Below are positions 9,754 to 18,750 of a stretch of DNA of 64,000 nt, piece by piece. A program made the position numbers and the translations under genes. The notes beneath the pieces are model-generated. The model did not search any database. It saw only the letters and a list, made by a program, of their open reading frames with translations, and was not told the DNA's origin. Source of the DNA: DATAUK01 sp036268295 (GTDB lineage: Bacteria; Actinomycetota; Actinomycetes; JAFAQI01); the NCBI GenBank assembly GCA_036268295.1, contig DATAUK010000036.1, forward strand, positions 1 to 64,000, in the 5' to 3' direction. Within the stretch, counting starts at the first letter, position 1; each line of letters starts with the position of its first letter.

Positions 9754-10512
9754 TCAGCCGATCGATCGGCGGCCGCCGCCGACCTGGTTGCCGCCGGTCG
9801 CCAGACTCGCGTCCGCGCCGGATCGTCGTCCCGCCATCAACCCGCTGCGGTTCGAGACCGTGGTCCGCATCGTGCGAAGGTGCGGAAACTGCGCCCGGAC
9901 CGCCTCGTCGACGTCGTGCTCCCGGTCGCGAAGCACCAGCGCACTCGACGCGGCACCGGCCGCCTGCTCCGCTTCGGCGACCGCCTCGACCCTGGTCGCG
10001 CGTAGCCGCTCACCGACCTCAGCCGCGAATCCGATCAGAAACGCCCGCCGGAAGGCGCGGCCGCTCTCGGGCTGGCGGCGCACGCTCGTCGTGGCCTGGA
10101 GCAGCAGGCTGGTGTAGAGCAGGTCGACCACCCGCAGATCGGCGGCGAAGCCGACCAGGATCACCCGAGCCGCTTCGCCGCCGCCCTGGACGGTGATGGC
10201 GCGGACTCCGTGAGCGCTCGCGACGGCGCCGGCGAGCCTGGTCTTTGCACTGGCGTACGGCGGGTCGACGACCATCGTCGTGGTCTCCGGCCGGGTCTTG
10301 CTGTCGCTGGCAGCCTCGAGCAACGCCTCGTCGATCGCATACTTCGCAATCAGCCGCTCCGCCACGCGGGCAGCCGAATCGGCTTCCTCGGGCGGGGTGT
10401 TTGGGTGCTCGGCGACCGCCAGTAGCTTGCGGACCCGGGTCAGGACGTTGGCACTCAACACTTGCGAACCTGTCTCGTCGATCGGCGGCAGACGCGGGAT
10501 CAGCGCCGTCAT
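9754..10512 (-). CDS. DUF2786 domain-containing protein
   Basis: This is a 252-residue soluble protein. The N-terminal segment (about residues 25-65) matches the DUF2786 pattern: VRKLLAVAEHPNTPPEEADSA then ARVAERLIAKYAIDE. It is followed by an alpha/beta region with FRRAFLIGFAAEVGERL and a basic, glycine-rich tail. The family is common in actinobacteria and its biochemical role is unknown. The gene ends convergently with the helicase gene and diverges from the rhamnose genes, so it forms its own unit. ATG start. Confidence 0.8.
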   Translation of the reverse strand: MTALIPRLPPIDETGSQVLSANVLTRVRKLLAVAEHPNTPPEEADSAARVAERLIAKYAIDEALLEAASDSKTRPETTTMVVDPPYASAKTRLAGAVASAHGVRAITVQGGGEAARVILVGFAADLRVVDLLYTSLLLQATTSVRRQPESGRAFRRAFLIGFAAEVGERLRATRVEAVAEAEQAAGAASSALVLRDREHDVDEAVRAQFPHLRTMRTTVSNRSGLMAGRRSGADASLATGGNQVGGGRRSIG

Positions 10513-10604
10513 GCCAACCTAGGAGAGCCCTGCGACAGCGACCAGCCGTTGTCCACCGCGGCCTACATATCGCCAGATCCCGGGATTTCGTTCATGCTGC
10601 ATCA

Positions 10605-12689
10605 GTGCCGCACCACCAAGGCGACCTGCCAGACCAGAATCCGTCCTTGACCAACGCGCGGCGATCGGTCGCCGAGCTGATCGAACGCTCGCATCGCCTC
10701 GGCAGCGATCCGCGCAACACCAACTATGGCGGCGGAAACACCTCGGCGAAGGGAACCGCGATCGATCCGGTGACCGGCCGTGACACTGACCTGATCTGGA
10801 TCAAGGGCTCGGGTGGCGATCTCGCCACACTTCAACCGGCCGGCCTCGCCGTGCTCCGTCTCGATCGGGTGCGTGCCCTCGTCGAGGTCTATCCGGGCAT
10901 CGAACGGGAGGACGAGATGGTCGCCGCGTGGGAGTTCTGCGCGCACGGCAAGGGCGGAGCCGCCCCATCGATCGACACCACGATGCACTGTCTGGTCGAG
11001 GCGGCCCATGTCGACCATCTGCATCCGGACTCCGGGATCGCGTTCGCGACATCGACCGACGGCGAACGGCTGACGGCCGAGTGCTTCGGCGACCGAGTCG
11101 CCTGGGTGCCGTGGCGGCGCCCAGGCTTCCAGCTCGGGCTCGACATCGCCGCGATCGCCGCCGCTAATCCTCAGACCATCGGATGCATCCTCGGTGGGCA
11201 CGGGATCACGGCGTGGGGGCCGTCATCCGAGGAGTGCGAGGCTCGATCGCTGGAGATCATCGCGCTCGCCGAGGACTTCATCAACCGGGTCGGCCGGCCG
11301 GAACCGTTCGGGGTCGAGCTGCCGGCATTCGGGCCGCTGCCACCGGCCGAGCGGGCCGCCCGTGCCGCCGCCCTGGCTCCGATGATCCGAGGCCTCGCGT
11401 CGACCGACCGGCGGCAGGTCGGCTGCTATGACGACTCCGACACGGTCCTCGACTTCATCGGCCGAGCCGAGCATCCGCGACTCGCAGCGCTCGGCACCTC
11501 ATGTCCCGACCACTTCATCCGGACGAAGATCCGCCCGATGGTGCTCGACCTGCCGCCCGATGCGCCGATCGACGAAGTGAGCGCCCGGCTGGCGGAGCTG
11601 CATGCGGCCTATCGCGAGGACTATTCGGCCTACTACGAGCGGCACGCCGAGCCCGATTCGCCGCCGATCCGCAGTGCCGACCCGGCGATCGTCCTGGTGC
11701 CCGGCATCGGAATGTTCAGCTTCGGCTCGGATCGCCACACCGCGCGGGTCGCGGGGGAGTACTACGTCAACGCGATCAATGTGATGCGCGGCGCGGAGGC
11801 GATCTCGACCTACTCCCCGATCGTCGAGTCGGAGAAGTTCCGGGTCGAATACTGGGCGCTCGAGGAAGCCAAGCTGCAGCGGCTGCCGGCCCCGAAGCCG
11901 CTCGCGGCGCGAGTCGCGTTCGTGACCGGCGCGGGTTCGGGAATCGGGCGGGCGATCGCCCACCGGCTGGCCGCGGAGGGCGCCTGCGTCGTCGTCGTCG
12001 ACCGCGATGCCGCCGGCGCAGCGACCGTCGCCGGCGAGCTCGGCAGCACTGATACCGCGATCGCCGTCACGGCAGATGTCACCGACGAGGCCCAGATCGC
12101 GGCGGCGTTCCAGGCGGCCGCGCGGGCATTCGGCGGCGTTGACATTGTCGTCAACAACGCCGGTCTCTCGATCGCCAAGTCGCTGCTCGACACCACGATC
12201 GAGGACTGGGACCTTCAGCACGACGTGATGGCACGAGGGTCGTTTCTGGTGTCGCGCGAGGCGGTGCGCGTGATGCGCGCGCAACGCATCGGCGGTGACC
12301 TCGTCTACATCTGCAGCAAGAACAGCGTGTTCGCCGGTCCCGACAACGTCGCGTACGGCGCGACCAAGGCCGACCAGGCGCATCAGGTCCGGCTGCTCGC
12401 TGCCGAGCTCGGCGGCGATGGGATTCGCGTGAATGGCGTCAACCCCGACGGGGTGGTCCGCGGCTCGGGCATCTTCGGCGCCGGATGGGGCGCCCAACGA
12501 GCCGTGATGTACGGCGTCGAGGAGAAGGATCTTGGTGCCTACTATGCCGGGCGGACACTGCTGAAGCGCGAGGTGTTGCCGTCGCATGTCGCCGACGCGG
12601 TGTTCGCGTTGGTGGGCGGTGATCTGGCACTCACGACCGGAGCCCATATTCCAGTCGACTCGGGCATCGCGGCGGCGTTCCTGCGATGA
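10605..12689 (+). CDS. rhaD: Bifunctional rhamnulose-1-phosphate aldolase / short-chain dehydrogenase
   Basis: A fusion enzyme (RhaDE type) that would cleave L-rhamnulose-1-phosphate to dihydroxyacetone phosphate and L-lactaldehyde, then oxidise lactaldehyde. The class II aldolase half (to about residue 430) carries NTNYGGGNTSAKGT, WIKGSGGDL, and the metal/substrate motifs HLHPDSGIAFA and GGHGITAWG. The SDR half starts at VAFVTGAGSGIGRAIAHRL and has NNAG and the catalytic AYGATK (Tyr-x3-Lys). Length matches the family. The start is uncertain: GTG 10605 is used here, while TTG 10647 sits closer to the conserved region and has CAGAAT six bases upstream. It is followed after nine bases by rhamnulokinase, so the two form an operon. 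Confidence 0.9.
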   Translation: MPHHQGDLPDQNPSLTNARRSVAELIERSHRLGSDPRNTNYGGGNTSAKGTAIDPVTGRDTDLIWIKGSGGDLATLQPAGLAVLRLDRVRALVEVYPGIEREDEMVAAWEFCAHGKGGAAPSIDTTMHCLVEAAHVDHLHPDSGIAFATSTDGERLTAECFGDRVAWVPWRRPGFQLGLDIAAIAAANPQTIGCILGGHGITAWGPSSEECEARSLEIIALAEDFINRVGRPEPFGVELPAFGPLPPAERAARAAALAPMIRGLASTDRRQVGCYDDSDTVLDFIGRAEHPRLAALGTSCPDHFIRTKIRPMVLDLPPDAPIDEVSARLAELHAAYREDYSAYYERHAEPDSPPIRSADPAIVLVPGIGMFSFGSDRHTARVAGEYYVNAINVMRGAEAISTYSPIVESEKFRVEYWALEEAKLQRLPAPKPLAARVAFVTGAGSGIGRAIAHRLAAEGACVVVVDRDAAGAATVAGELGSTDTAIAVTADVTDEAQIAAAFQAAARAFGGVDIVVNNAGLSIAKSLLDTTIEDWDLQHDVMARGSFLVSREAVRVMRAQRIGGDLVYICSKNSVFAGPDNVAYGATKADQAHQVRLLAAELGGDGIRVNGVNPDGVVRGSGIFGAGWGAQRAVMYGVEEKDLGAYYAGRTLLKREVLPSHVADAVFALVGGDLALTTGAHIPVDSGIAAAFLR

Positions 12690-12698
12690 GGTTCGCCG

Positions 12699-14204
12699 AT
12701 GGGTGAGCCGTCGGTCGTCGTTGCCGCGGTCGATCTTGGCGCCTCGAGCGGCCGGGTCGTCATCGGCGAAGGCGGGCGTTCCGGGTTCAGGCTTCGGGAG
12801 GTCTATCGCTTTACGAACACCCCGATCCGGCGCCGCGGTGCGCTGCGTTGGGATGCCCAGCTGCTACGTGGGGGCGTGCTCGAAGGGCTGCGGCGGGCCG
12901 CCGCCGACGCCGGCCACCTCGACGCCGTCTCGGTCGACGGGTGGGCGGTCGACTTTGGGCTGCTCGACACCGCCGGCGAGCTGATCGCTGATCCGGTCCA
13001 CTACCGCGACTCGCGCACCCTGCAGCCGTTCGCAGATCTGACCGGTGGCCTGATCAGCGGTGTCGACCCGGCACAGCTGTACGCGACGACTGGGATCGCG
13101 GCGCGTCCGTTCAACACTGTGTTTCAGCTGATGGCCGCGAGCGCATCGGGTGATCTGTCGCCGGCTCGGCACGCGTTGCTGCTGCCGGATCTGATGACTT
13201 ATTGGTTGTCCGGCGCGATGGGCACCGAGCTGACGAACGCCTCGACGACCCAGCTTCTCGACCCTCGGACGATGACGTGGGCATCGGCATTCGCTGAACG
13301 GCTGGGGATTCCGTTTGAGTTGTTCCCGCCGATCTGGCGAGCCGGCGAGATCGCTGGAAGGATCACTGCTCAGGTCGCGGCTCTGCTCGGCACCGACACC
13401 ACGACGCAACTCGTGGTCGGGCCTTCGCACGACACCGCCGCAGCGATCGCGGCAGTGCCCGCTCAGGACGACGATTTTGCCTTTGTCTGCACCGGCACCT
13501 GGGCATTGGTCGGGCTCGAGCTCAACCAGCTCGACGCCGGTGGTCCGGCGGCAGGCTTCGACGATTCGCTTCGTCATGCCGTCGGGCGCGGTAAAGCTCG
13601 GGTCCTGGACATCGATCAGCGCCACGGCAGCTGGCAGGTCGGCCGCGATCGCGGTGAGCGCGTGTCTATCGATGGTGCGACCGGTCGACTGCCACTCGCG
13701 CTCGCACTCCTGTAACAGCCAGAAGCCGGTCACGACTCGAAGGAACCGGACCGTCCCGTCGACCCCGATCTCGTTGTTGAAGCCGGCTATCCGGCTCGCC
13801 TCGGTGATGACCGGCGACGGCAGCACGCTCAGATCCTGCGCTGCATCCTCGACAGCATGGCGGTCGCGATCCGGCACGCGATCCGTGACGCGATGCGGAT
13901 CACCAACCGGGAGGTCAGCACGATCCATGTAGTCGGCGGCGGGGTTGTCAGCCCGCTGTTCTGCCAGCTGGTCGCAGACGCGTCTGGCCTGCCCGTGGTG
14001 GCCGGCCCGGTCGAGGCAGCGTCATGGGGCAACGTGTTCGTGCAGGCCAGGGCGATCGGTGCGGTGGACGGGTCGCTTCGCGAGCTGCGCTCGATGATCA
14101 GGCACGCGGTCGAGTTGCCGACGTACTCCCCATGCGGCGACGAGGCGCGCTGGCAGCGGGCCGACGATGTCGTCCTCGCCGCGCGCGAGAGCGCCGGCGG
14201 ATAA
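12699..14204 (+). pseudogene. rhaB: Rhamnulokinase, disrupted by an internal inversion
   Basis: FGGY-family kinase that phosphorylates L-rhamnulose, just downstream of the aldolase. Residues 1-277 are normal, with VVAAVDLGASSGRVVIGEGG, DGWAVDFGLLD, GPSHDTAAAIAAVP and CTGTWALVGLELNQ. After 13529 the plus strand becomes nonsense and stops at 13713-13715. From 13815 it is normal again (QILRCILDSMAVAIRH, then IHVVGGGVVSPLFCQL). The missing central piece is encoded on the opposite strand at 13530-13814. Both flanks share one frame. Flipping the segment gives a 501-residue protein of family-typical length with no gap. As written, only a truncated, presumably inactive protein is made. ATG start with GAGG seven bases upstream. 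Confidence 0.88.
13530..13814 (-). other. Inverted internal segment of rhaB (about 95 codons)
   Basis: Read on the minus strand from 13814 this piece encodes PVITEASRIAGFNNEIGVDG and continues through FLRVVTGFWLLQECEREW, IDVQDPSF and MTKRIVEACRRTTGVE. This is the conserved stretch of FGGY rhamnulokinases lying between GTWALVGLEL and RCILDS. Breakpoints are estimated from family spacing and may be off by a few bases. Seven-base inverted arms (13535-13541 and 13810-13816) sit near the ends but are not symmetrically placed about the breakpoints. Confidence 0.85.
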
Positions 14205-14255
14205 GGTCGCATCGAGTCGACCGCCGCGGTCGGCGGCAGACTCGCGGGAGGTCAG

Positions 14256-15524
14256 GTGGCGGTGAGCCGTCGGGCCACTGCTGCGGTTCTCATTGCGTGG
14301 TCATTGCTGGCGATCGGCGACAGCGCGCACGCGGGCTACTACTCGACCTTCGGTCTTGTCTGCATCCTCCTCGGGTTCGCGACGGTCCTCGGCGTGGTGG
14401 CATTTCGGTTGCCGCTCGTGGCGCCAGACCGCAACCTGCTCGTGGTTCCGGCGTTGGTATGTCTCGTCCTCGCCATCATCAACCCGACCAAGCGCTACCT
14501 CTACCTAGCCGGCCGAGATCTGCACGCCATTGAGGCGCTGAGCATCGCGACGGCGACCGCGGTCGCACTCACCCTGCTCGCCGGCGAACGCTGGCAACGG
14601 GCGGCGTGGAGTGTCGTGCTGAGCCTCGCCGCCGCGACCGGGATCGTGACGATCGTTCTCATCAACGATCCCAACATCGACGTCTGGGTCATCCTGCAGC
14701 AGTCCGCCACCGGCCTGCTGCACGGCAAGGACATGTACCGCCAGCACTGGGTCGGCAGCACCGGGCTGCAGAACGCCTACCCCTACTTGCCGGGCAGCAC
14801 GTTGTTGCTCGCGCCGTTCCGGTGGCTGTTCGGCGACGTGAGGTATGGCCTGCTGGTCGCCTCGCTGCTCGGCGCCTGGTTGTTGCGGCGATTCGGCGCG
14901 ACCCGGGTTGCGGCGCTGCCGGCACTGATCTTCGTGGTGCCGGGATGGGTCTACCTGGTCAACCGGTCGTGGACCGAGCCGCTGCTCGTCGTGCTGCTCG
15001 CAGCCGCGATCCTGGCGATCCGTTCCGGGCGTACGACGCTTGCCGTCGTCGCGTTCGCGCTTGCGCTTGCCTCGAAGCAGCACGTCGTCTTGCTGCTGCC
15101 GCTGTTCGCACTATGGCCGTCGTTCGGCCTGCGTCGAACTGCCAGCTCAGTGGGGCTCGCCATCCTCGTCGTCGCGCCGTGGGTCATCGCCGGCCCGCGG
15201 GACTTCTGGCACGATGCCGTGCACGCCAACCTCTCGCTCGGCGCCGAGACCAAGGCGCTCAACTTGCAGGCGTTGCTGTTGCGGCACAACGTGACAGTCG
15301 GCTTCTGGTTCCTCGCGGTGTTCATGCTCGCGGCGTACGCCGTGGTGCTGTGGCGAGCGCCTCGAACCCCGTCAGGCTTGGCGCTCAGCGGCGCTGTCGT
15401 GATGTGGACGTTCGATCTGGCCAACAGCCAGACCTTCTTCAACCACTACATCCTGCCGATCGGGCTGGTCGTAATTGCGCTGGCGACTGCGGACGCCGAC
15501 AGCTCGGCGCAGCCGGTCAGCTAG
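14256..15524 (+). CDS. Polytopic membrane protein, GT87/GT-C-like glycosyltransferase
   Basis: This 422-residue protein has about ten hydrophobic segments. After a few N-terminal spans, an extracytoplasmic-type loop carries NDPNIDVWVILQQSATGLL and then GKDMYRQHW with YPYLPGSTLLLAPFRWL. This layout resembles the DUF2029/GT87 polyprenyl-phosphate-dependent sugar transferases. A later SWTEPLLVVLL and SKQHVVLLLPL are also common in that group. It would act at the outer face of the plasma membrane. The donor and acceptor are unknown. GTG start with GGGAGGTCAG directly upstream. Its 3' end overlaps the convergent oxidoreductase gene by eight bases. Confidence 0.65.
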   Translation: MAVSRRATAAVLIAWSLLAIGDSAHAGYYSTFGLVCILLGFATVLGVVAFRLPLVAPDRNLLVVPALVCLVLAIINPTKRYLYLAGRDLHAIEALSIATATAVALTLLAGERWQRAAWSVVLSLAAATGIVTIVLINDPNIDVWVILQQSATGLLHGKDMYRQHWVGSTGLQNAYPYLPGSTLLLAPFRWLFGDVRYGLLVASLLGAWLLRRFGATRVAALPALIFVVPGWVYLVNRSWTEPLLVVLLAAAILAIRSGRTTLAVVAFALALASKQHVVLLLPLFALWPSFGLRRTASSVGLAILVVAPWVIAGPRDFWHDAVHANLSLGAETKALNLQALLLRHNVTVGFWFLAVFMLAAYAVVLWRAPRTPSGLALSGAVVMWTFDLANSQTFFNHYILPIGLVVIALATADADSSAQPVS

Positions 15525-17016
15525 CCGCCGGCTTGGGCCGCTTCGGCACCGTTGGAGCGTCGCGGCCGGTCGCCGCCGCGTCGCGGCGCGCGGCCGAGGA
15601 GTCTTCCTCGTGGTAGTCCTCCTCGACGTTGACCGACCAGACATCGTGGTCCGCGCCGTGGAGCAGGTTGTCGACCGAGAGCATCGCGGTCAGCATCGAG
15701 TGGTCCTGGTTGTTGTACTTGTGCATGCCGTTGCGGCCGACCGGATATACGTTCGGCGCCGCCTCGGCGAGCCAGTGGCGCAACGTGTCGACGGCGGCGA
15801 GGTAGCCCTCGTCGTAGACCGGATAGGCCTTCGGCATCCGCACGACGTACGACGCTTCGACCTGGCCGTTGCCTACGAGACCGAGCTCGACAAGCTCTTT
15901 CTCCGCCAGCACTGCGAGGTCCGCGTCAGCCATGTTCCACAGCTCGTCGCCCTCGAAGACGAAGTACTCGAGGCCGAGGCAGGTCCGGCCGTCCTTGACG
16001 AGGTACGGCGACCACGAGCCGAAGTTCTGGATCCGGCCCACCTTTACCGCAGGGGAGTGGATGTAGATCCAGTTGTCCGGGAAGCTGGCCGACTCCGGGA
16101 CGACCAGCGCTACGGTCAGGAAGTCGCGGTGCGACAGCGCCCGGGCGGCGGCAATGACGTCATCGGGCGCCGGCGGGTCCATCGCGAGGACCAACTGCGG
16201 CAGCGGCATCGAGCTGATGACAGCGGTCGCCGGGATTGTGACGTTGCGCCCGTTGCGTTTCGAGGTGATCGCGGTGGCACCGCCATCGGAGTGCTTGATC
16301 GCTGTGACCTCGGTGTTCATGACGATCTCGCCGCCACCGGCGAGCACCAGGTCGCGAGCACGCTCCCACATCATGCCGGGGCCGTACTTCGGGTATTGGA
16401 ACTCCTCGATCAGCGTGGTGATCTCGGTCTGGTTCCGCTTCGGCAGCAGCGAGTTGATCACCGCGCTGAACAGCGACAGGTTCTTGATCCGCTGCGCTGC
16501 CCAGTCGGCCGCGATCTCGCTCGCCGGCACCCCCCAGACCTTCTCGTTGTAGGTCTTGAAGAAGGTGCGGTAGAGCCGCCAGCCGAACCGCGCCGCCACC
16601 CAGCCCTCGAGCGTCGACTGGTCCTTCGGCGGATGGATCCGGACCCAGATGTAGGACAGCACACACTGGATCGCCTCGATCACGCCGAGGTTCTTCAACG
16701 CATTCGACGCCTTCAGCGGGTAGTCGAAGAGCTTGTCGTCGTAGTAGATCCGGCTCATCCGGGGGCGCAGCAGAAAGTCCTCGTCGGGCAGGATCTCGTG
16801 CCAGAGCTCCTCTACCGCGGGCACCTTGGTGAAGAACCGGTGGCCGCCGATGTCGAAGCGCCAGCCGTCGCGCTCGACGGTCCGGCTGATGCCACCGACG
16901 ACGTTGTCCGACTCCAGAACGGTGACCGGCTCGCCGGCTTTGGTCAGCGCGTAAGCCGCGGTCAGCCCGGCCGGGCCGGCGCCGATGACGACGACGTGCG
17001 CGTCTAGCGGCGCCAC
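15517..17016 (-). CDS. NAD(P)/FAD-dependent oxidoreductase (HemY/UDP-galactopyranose mutase-like)
   Basis: This 499-residue flavoprotein has an N-terminal dinucleotide fold VVVIGAGPAGLTAAYAL, then GGISRTVERDGWRFDIGGHR as in the protoporphyrinogen oxidase/UDP-galactopyranose mutase superfamily. The C-terminal FAD contact region includes YPVGRNGMHKYNNQDHS. Proteins of this type often sit in polysaccharide clusters, and the neighbours here are membrane glycosyltransferases. A sugar-nucleotide or lipid-linked sugar substrate is therefore plausible but unproven. The last 35 residues are Ala/Arg/Pro-rich and look disordered. GTG start at 17016 with GGAGGAG upstream. Confidence 0.75.
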   Translation of the reverse strand: MAPLDAHVVVIGAGPAGLTAAYALTKAGEPVTVLESDNVVGGISRTVERDGWRFDIGGHRFFTKVPAVEELWHEILPDEDFLLRPRMSRIYYDDKLFDYPLKASNALKNLGVIEAIQCVLSYIWVRIHPPKDQSTLEGWVAARFGWRLYRTFFKTYNEKVWGVPASEIAADWAAQRIKNLSLFSAVINSLLPKRNQTEITTLIEEFQYPKYGPGMMWERARDLVLAGGGEIVMNTEVTAIKHSDGGATAITSKRNGRNVTIPATAVISSMPLPQLVLAMDPPAPDDVIAAARALSHRDFLTVALVVPESASFPDNWIYIHSPAVKVGRIQNFGSWSPYLVKDGRTCLGLEYFVFEGDELWNMADADLAVLAEKELVELGLVGNGQVEASYVVRMPKAYPVYDEGYLAAVDTLRHWLAEAAPNVYPVGRNGMHKYNNQDHSMLTAMLSVDNLLHGADHDVWSVNVEEDYHEEDSSAARRDAAATGRDAPTVPKRPKPAAS

Positions 17017-17190
17017 GAATCTCCTCCGGATTCCTCATGCATTCGTCATCCTGCGTCCGGAACGGACCAGCTATCAAGGCGTGACGGCGATCACCCATGG
17101 TACGGCGTGAAGTGCCGGCGTGGCGACTTGCCGGAGGGTGCGACGCCGGCACCCGCGAAATAACGGGTTGCGATCAGCGATCATGGTGCT

Positions 17191-18675
17191 GTGACGAGGC
17201 GCGCGACCGTTCCGTCGCCGCGCGAAACCTTGCAACCTGTGCCGCGGGCCGCTCGGTCGAGGTTGACGATCAGCGCTAGCTGGCAGGTCATGCTGGTGGG
17301 CTGCGTCGTGCTCGCGGCGATCTCGATGGTGCTGCTGCCGCGCGACATCGCCTACGACCCCTGGTCGTGGCTGATCTGGGGTCGCCAGATCGCCCATCTG
17401 CACCTGAACACCCGGCTGGCGGCGACTGCGGTCAAGCCGTTGCCAATCTTCGTAACCACCATCCTTGCCCCGACCGGCTCGCTGGCTCCGGTGCTGTGGC
17501 TGTTCATCGCGCGGGCCGCGACGTTGTTGTCGCTCGCGCTCGCTTTCCGGCTCGGTCGACGCTTCGGCGGCATCGGTGCCGGCGTGATCGCCGCGGTCGG
17601 GCTGGCGGTGTCGGATGAGTTCCTCGGCTATCTGTTCATGGCCGGGATGTCGGAGCCGATGGCGACCGCGGCGGTGCTGGCCGCGGTCGACAACCATGTC
17701 AACTCGCGCCGTCGCTGGGCGTTCTGCGCTCTCATCCTGGCCGGGCTACTCCGGCCTGAAGCCTGGCCGTTCCTCATCCTCTACAGCCTTTGGCTGGCCT
17801 ATCCCCGGCTGAGCCGGCGAGGCATGGTCGGCGTCCTCGTCGCGATCGCCGTACCGTCGTCGTGGTTCGTCATCGACTGGTTCGGGGCGCGGCAGTTCTT
17901 CCGCTCAGCGGGGGCGGCGAAGAACCAGAGCCAGGGTGGTCCGCTGCTCAGCCGCGAGCCCGGGCTCGCGACCATCCGCGAGACCTGGCATCTGATGTCG
18001 GCGCCGGTCGTGGTGCTCTTTCTCGCCGGCCTGGTCTCGGCGCTGATCCACTGGCAGCGCAGTGGCCGGCGGCACCCCGGCCCGCTGGTGTGGTTCGGCG
18101 CCGGAGCGGTCGGCTGGCTCGTCGTTGATGCCGTGCTGGCGCAGGGACGGTTCGCTACCGGGGCGCCTCGTTATCTGCTGCCGGGCGTGGCGCTTGCCTG
18201 CATCGTCGGTGGCGTCTTCTTCGCCGATGCGGTGCGCGGACTGTTGCGGGTGATTCCGGACTCGCGAGTCGGGATCGCGGTAGCGGTCGTGGCGTGTCTC
18301 GGGGTGGCCGCTTGGGTTGCGCCGCGGGTGATCCAAACCGGTCACCAGGTGAAGACCGGCATCAGCGAGGGTCGTACGTCGGCGCGGCTCGTCACCTCGC
18401 TGCACCAGGCGATCACCCTGGCCGGCGGTCGGGATGCCGTCATCGCCTGCGGGCCGATTGTGACCAAGAACTTCCAGGTGCCGCTGCTGGCATGGACGCT
18501 GAACGTGCCGCTGGACACCGTCGGCTTCGTGCCGACCGGGCACGGGATCGTGATCCAGGACGAGCGCTCCCCCCGCATCGTGCCCGCTCTGAGCCCGGAC
18601 TACCGGTACGTCGGCGGCGTCGGCCCGCCCGATGCGCGCTGGTCCGTGCTCAGTAGTTGTGCCTCGGATCAGTGA
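17191..18675 (+). CDS. Polytopic membrane protein, probable GT-C glycosyltransferase
   Basis: This 494-residue protein has about ten transmembrane segments and a C-terminal soluble tail of some 100 residues. The first periplasmic-type loop carries YDPWSWLIWGRQIAHLHL, resembling the acidic-loop region of GT-C enzymes, though no classical DE motif is obvious. The tail (GGRDAVIACGPIVTKNFQVP) could bind the acceptor. It lies in the glycoconjugate cluster between the flavoprotein and a second GT-C gene that is transcribed convergently. GTG start; no strong ribosome site. No characterised close relative is recognised, so donor and product are unknown. Confidence 0.6.
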   Translation: MTRRATVPSPRETLQPVPRAARSRLTISASWQVMLVGCVVLAAISMVLLPRDIAYDPWSWLIWGRQIAHLHLNTRLAATAVKPLPIFVTTILAPTGSLAPVLWLFIARAATLLSLALAFRLGRRFGGIGAGVIAAVGLAVSDEFLGYLFMAGMSEPMATAAVLAAVDNHVNSRRRWAFCALILAGLLRPEAWPFLILYSLWLAYPRLSRRGMVGVLVAIAVPSSWFVIDWFGARQFFRSAGAAKNQSQGGPLLSREPGLATIRETWHLMSAPVVVLFLAGLVSALIHWQRSGRRHPGPLVWFGAGAVGWLVVDAVLAQGRFATGAPRYLLPGVALACIVGGVFFADAVRGLLRVIPDSRVGIAVAVVACLGVAAWVAPRVIQTGHQVKTGISEGRTSARLVTSLHQAITLAGGRDAVIACGPIVTKNFQVPLLAWTLNVPLDTVGFVPTGHGIVIQDERSPRIVPALSPDYRYVGGVGPPDARWSVLSSCASDQ

Positions 18676-18750
18676 CTCGGTGTCGCCTCAAGGTCAACAG
18701 CACGGGTCACCCGTTGCCAGCCGCCTCTGACTTTCGCCGACAACGCCGAG

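Noticed and set aside
10245..10604. N-terminal extension of the aldolase/dehydrogenase frame
   Set aside because: This stretch is antisense to the DUF2786 gene and has no family similarity; the conserved enzyme starts near 10650.
13535..13816. Recombination through the 7-base inverted arms as the cause of the rhaB inversion
   Set aside because: Crossing over within CGCCGGT/ACCGGCG would leave the restored gene out of frame, so the arms do not mark the breakpoints.
12864..13928. 354-codon minus-strand frame across rhaB
   Set aside because: Only the segment 13814-13530 has protein-like, family-matching sequence; the rest is antisense shadow of normal rhaB.
15475..17007. 510-codon plus-strand frame opposite the flavoprotein gene
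   Set aside because: Arg/Val/Asp-rich antisense shadow without recognisable motifs; the minus-strand flavoprotein has clear FAD motifs.
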